From the NCBI GenBank assembly GCA_016869015.1, contig VGFB01000113.1, positions 1 through 8,587 of the forward strand: a stretch of 8,587 nucleotides of DNA, given 5' to 3'. The position numbers were made by a program, and so were the translations under genes. Shown here piece by piece: positions 6,703 to 8,587 of this stretch (position 1 is the first letter of the stretch; every line of letters begins with the position of its first letter). The DNA is from Armatimonadota bacterium. GTDB lineage: Bacteria; Armatimonadota; Zipacnadia; Zipacnadales; VGFC01. The notes beneath the pieces were generated by a model. The model was not told the origin of the DNA, ran no database searches, and saw only the letters and a program-made list of their open reading frames with translations.

Positions 6703-7016
6703 TCGAGATCCGGACCTGTAGCGCGGTCCGCCCGTGTCTCAGCGGCCATGCGCTCAACCGGAGCCTCAGCGCGCTCGGGGTCGATGGCCGTCGGTGGGAC
6801 GACCTGCGAGCACCGGGGGAACTCGTCGCCCTGTACGACTCCTCGCGGTTGGGACCGAATCGCAGCGGTACAGGCGAGGAGGCGTGCGACCCGCCGCGCC
6901 CTCCGGACGGCAACCAGTCTGATTTGGCCGACGGGCACGTCGCTGCGCCGGGTACGCGGCCGCGCTATCAGGTCGAGTGGAATTGGAGCGCCGGGACTCC
7001 CTCCGCCGACCGGTAG
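6699..7016 (+). CDS. Small hypothetical protein coupled to the glycosyltransferase
   Basis: A 105-residue frame starting at GTG 6699, which overlaps the preceding TGA in the classic GTGA arrangement. Third codon positions are strongly G/C, as in the neighbouring real genes, and the frame ends at TAG just before the convergent genes. The N-terminal half (MIEIRTCSAVRPCLSGHALN ... WDDLRAPGELVALYDSS) looks folded, with a possible strand, helix, strand order and two cysteines (7 and 13). The C-terminal half is rich in Pro, Gly, Asp and Arg and probably disordered, apart from RYQVEWNW near the end. No signal peptide or membrane segment is seen. I do not recognise a family. A role alongside the glycosyltransferase (partner or regulator) is inferred only from coupling. 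It is also open much further upstream within the glycosyltransferase gene in another frame, but that part is a shadow. Confidence 0.55.
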   Translation: MIEIRTCSAVRPCLSGHALNRSLSALGVDGRRWDDLRAPGELVALYDSSRLGPNRSGTGEEACDPPRPPDGNQSDLADGHVAAPGTRPRYQVEWNWSAGTPSADR

Positions 7017-7033
7017 CCGCTCCACGCGCAGCA

Positions 7034-7054
7034 GCACGGGCCGCCTAACCGTGC
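7034..7054. terminator. Possible bidirectional hairpin between convergent genes
   Basis: GCACGG (7034-7039) pairs with CCGTGC (7049-7054) across a 9-nt loop, 18 nt after the stop of the small + strand gene and beyond the stop of the minus-strand gene. There is no T-run on either side, so the terminator role rests on position only. Confidence 0.3.
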
Positions 7055-7203
7055 GGGCCGCGGATCAGGCCGAACACGACGCCGCCCTCGAGCACCTCTC
7101 CGGCCTTCAGCGTGCGGTAGGATGGCCCGTAGTGTGCGGCCAGGAACGACTCCCCGCCGCCTCTGTCGCTGCCTCCCTTTCTGCCCCGCCATCTACTTCC
7201 GCG
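7045..7203 (-). pseudogene. Short coding-like remnant downstream of the TIM-barrel gene
   Basis: A minus-strand frame without a usable start, opening after a stop at 7204-7206 and ending at TAG 7045-7047, reads ESFLAAHYGPSYRTLKAGEV and then LEGGVVFGLIRGPHG before the stop. Unlike other non-coding translations here it has balanced composition and strand-like hydrophobic spacing, as if it were the authentic C-terminus of a protein. It begins only just before the end of the TIM-barrel gene, in a different frame. It could be the end of that gene displaced by a frameshift, or the tail of a deleted neighbour. No family recognised. Confidence 0.25.
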
Positions 7204-8587
7204 CTACCGCGGCGGCGTACTGGTTGCCGACGTACAGCATCTGCGTCCGCCGGTCGCCGAGCATCAGGTTCATGGTCGCCTTGCCCGGCCACAGCTCCGC
7301 GATCTGCTTCCCCGCGTCCAGGTCCCACACCGGCACTCGGGCCTCCACCGGCAGCGTGAGCTCTACGATGGTGTCCGGCCGCAGCCCCCCGTAGTTCGAC
7401 ACAAGCACGGCCAGTTCGCTGCCCAGCCCCATCCCACAGAGCCTGAGCTTCGGGTTGTTGCACCTCAGCCCCGTGAGCGGCTTGCCGTCCATGAAGATGC
7501 CCTCGATGGGGGCGACGAGGTCCGTGGCCTGGGCATGGTACTTGAAGTGCCCGGCATCGAAGTGCCCGTACCAGAAGTACGTCAACCCCCGGGCGCCGTT
7601 GGCGAGGGCCTCGAGGACGATGTCACGCGTGCGGACCGGTTCGTATTCGCCGTAGCAGCCCGTTGTCAGCCAGGGCACGATGTCATTGGCCGGCATCTGC
7701 GCGCGGTTGCGGCTGATGTTGTCGGCCACGGCCTGCCCGCTGCCGGCGACGTAGAGGCTGGGCATGGCCATCTGCAGCAGGTCCGGGTACAGGTCGGCGA
7801 ACTTGAAGATGCCGTCATTCAACTCGGTCACCGGCTCGGTGCGGTAGCTGCCGTAGGCGATCTTGTGGTTGAGGCCGGCGGAGGCCAGGGCCTGGTCAAT
7901 TGCCGCCTTCATGTCCACGTGCATCTCCTTGCCCATGGCCGCGCGGAAGTGGTCCCAATCCGTGAACCCGCCGTCGTTGTAGCGCGCCCGGCAACGCGTG
8001 CAGCGCGCGGCCTCCGGAACGGCGCCGGTCCAGAAGGCCTCGATGTCGTAGAAGAGGTAGTCCGGCTTGAGCCACACCGCGTGCTGGCCGAAGCTGGCGT
8101 GCTCCTTGCGGTAGTACTGCCCGCGGTAGGAGGGGCAGAAGGAGGTCTCGCCGGTGCTGGTCGTGCCGTCGGCGAACTGGGAGTGCACCTCCGGCTGGTG
8201 GCGATCTTCCTCCACCGCGGCGGAGGGCGACTCGTTCTGGATGATCGCCAGTCCCTCGCGCCGAGCCGCCTCCGCCACCGCGATCCCCTTGTCTTTCGTC
8301 TTCTCTGACCAGTAGCGCGGGAAGAAGCCGACGCCATTGAAGCCCAGGTGCTTCATGTCCTGCAGATACGTAGGCCAATCGTCCGGCATGTCCTCCGAGC
8401 TGATCCACGCCAGCGTCATGTGGAGGCGCTTGGGCAGCCGCGCCGGCGGGATGACGATGGACTCCCACGTGATCCTGCGCTCGTTCTCCGGCCCGGCCCC
8501 GCTGTCGCCGTAGGTGTAAAGCATGTCCGTCCTGCCTTCGGGCAGCAGGCTCTGCAGGCGGAGCTCTGTATACTCGCCGCGCCAGGG
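7193..8587 (-). CDS. TIM-barrel glycoside-hydrolase-like protein (5' partial)
   Basis: The frame runs from the TAG at 7193-7195 to the window edge without a stop, giving 464 residues. An ATG at 8524 exists, but the 21 codons before it (PWRGEYTELRLQSLLPEGRT and on) read as good protein, so the start is probably outside. Counting from that ATG, PKRLHMTLAWISSEDMPDDW (31-50) and HLGFNGVGFFPRYW (59-72) open a (beta/alpha)8 barrel. KPDYLFYDIEAFW (153-165) carries Asp160 and Glu162 at the end of a barrel strand, the expected place for a catalytic acid. RCTRCRARYND (174-184) is the CxxC loop that often follows in these proteins. QMAMPSLYV (251-259) and GARGLTYFWYGHFDAGH (310-326) are later barrel strands. 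Residues about 355-440 are a beta-sandwich tail (LAVLVSNYGG, VELTLPVEARVPVWDLDAGK). It is probably involved in polysaccharide breakdown, likely secreted, though the signal peptide would lie off the window. No GH family number can be given. Confidence 0.82.
   Translation of the reverse strand, partial: PWRGEYTELRLQSLLPEGRTDMLYTYGDSGAGPENERRITWESIVIPPARLPKRLHMTLAWISSEDMPDDWPTYLQDMKHLGFNGVGFFPRYWSEKTKDKGIAVAEAARREGLAIIQNESPSAAVEEDRHQPEVHSQFADGTTSTGETSFCPSYRGQYYRKEHASFGQHAVWLKPDYLFYDIEAFWTGAVPEAARCTRCRARYNDGGFTDWDHFRAAMGKEMHVDMKAAIDQALASAGLNHKIAYGSYRTEPVTELNDGIFKFADLYPDLLQMAMPSLYVAGSGQAVADNISRNRAQMPANDIVPWLTTGCYGEYEPVRTRDIVLEALANGARGLTYFWYGHFDAGHFKYHAQATDLVAPIEGIFMDGKPLTGLRCNNPKLRLCGMGLGSELAVLVSNYGGLRPDTIVELTLPVEARVPVWDLDAGKQIAELWPGKATMNLMLGDRRTQMLYVGNQYAAAVARK

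Noticed and set aside
7535..8308. + strand 257-codon frame opposite the TIM-barrel gene
   Set aside because: The minus-strand frame has clear barrel motifs; the + strand translation is a Val/Ala/Gly/Arg-rich mirror of it.
1..8587. CRISPR array, tRNA, rRNA or toxin-antitoxin pair
   Set aside because: No regularly spaced repeats, no cloverleaf or T-arm signature, no rRNA-like stretch and no recognisable small toxin or antitoxin gene were seen on either strand.

Overview
The window is GC-rich and densely coding on both strands. It looks like an accessory region of an uncultured high-GC bacterium. The secreted, CxxC-bearing TIM-barrel 'hypothetical' proteins and the IS1380 subtype recall Armatimonadota, Planctomycetota or Hydrogenedentota assemblies. 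That assignment comes from family recollection only and is weak. No rRNA, tRNA, CRISPR array or phage structural gene was found.

Left block (2-3644, + strand): two genes overlapping by 8 bp. The first is cut by the window edge and reads as a GAF domain followed by a histidine-kinase-like region whose phospho-acceptor box and ATP-binding boxes are badly eroded. The second is a 799-aa protein with a response-regulator-like N-terminus (Asp57 kept, other switch residues lost), a helical middle with a four-cysteine knuckle, and a C-terminal metallo-beta-lactamase (MBL) hydrolase with an intact HDHLDH motif. Together they look like a two-component-style sensor with an enzyme as output in place of a DNA-binding domain. 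This is the most interesting part of the window.

Middle block (3645-5652): mostly gene debris. About 620 bp has no convincing gene. Then, on the minus strand, one long ORF joins in frame the N-terminal third of an IS1380 transposase, a signal-peptide-like and TIM-barrel fragment of an unrelated secreted protein, and a nonsense tail. A further 425 bp contains a perfect 10-bp hairpin. This block looks like the scar of IS-associated rearrangement.

Right block (5653-8587): a GT-A fold (family 2-like) glycosyltransferase on the + strand, translationally coupled through GTGA to a 105-aa orphan. It converges on a minus-strand gene for a large TIM-barrel, glycoside-hydrolase-like protein that runs off the window. 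A short coding-like remnant lies between the convergent genes.
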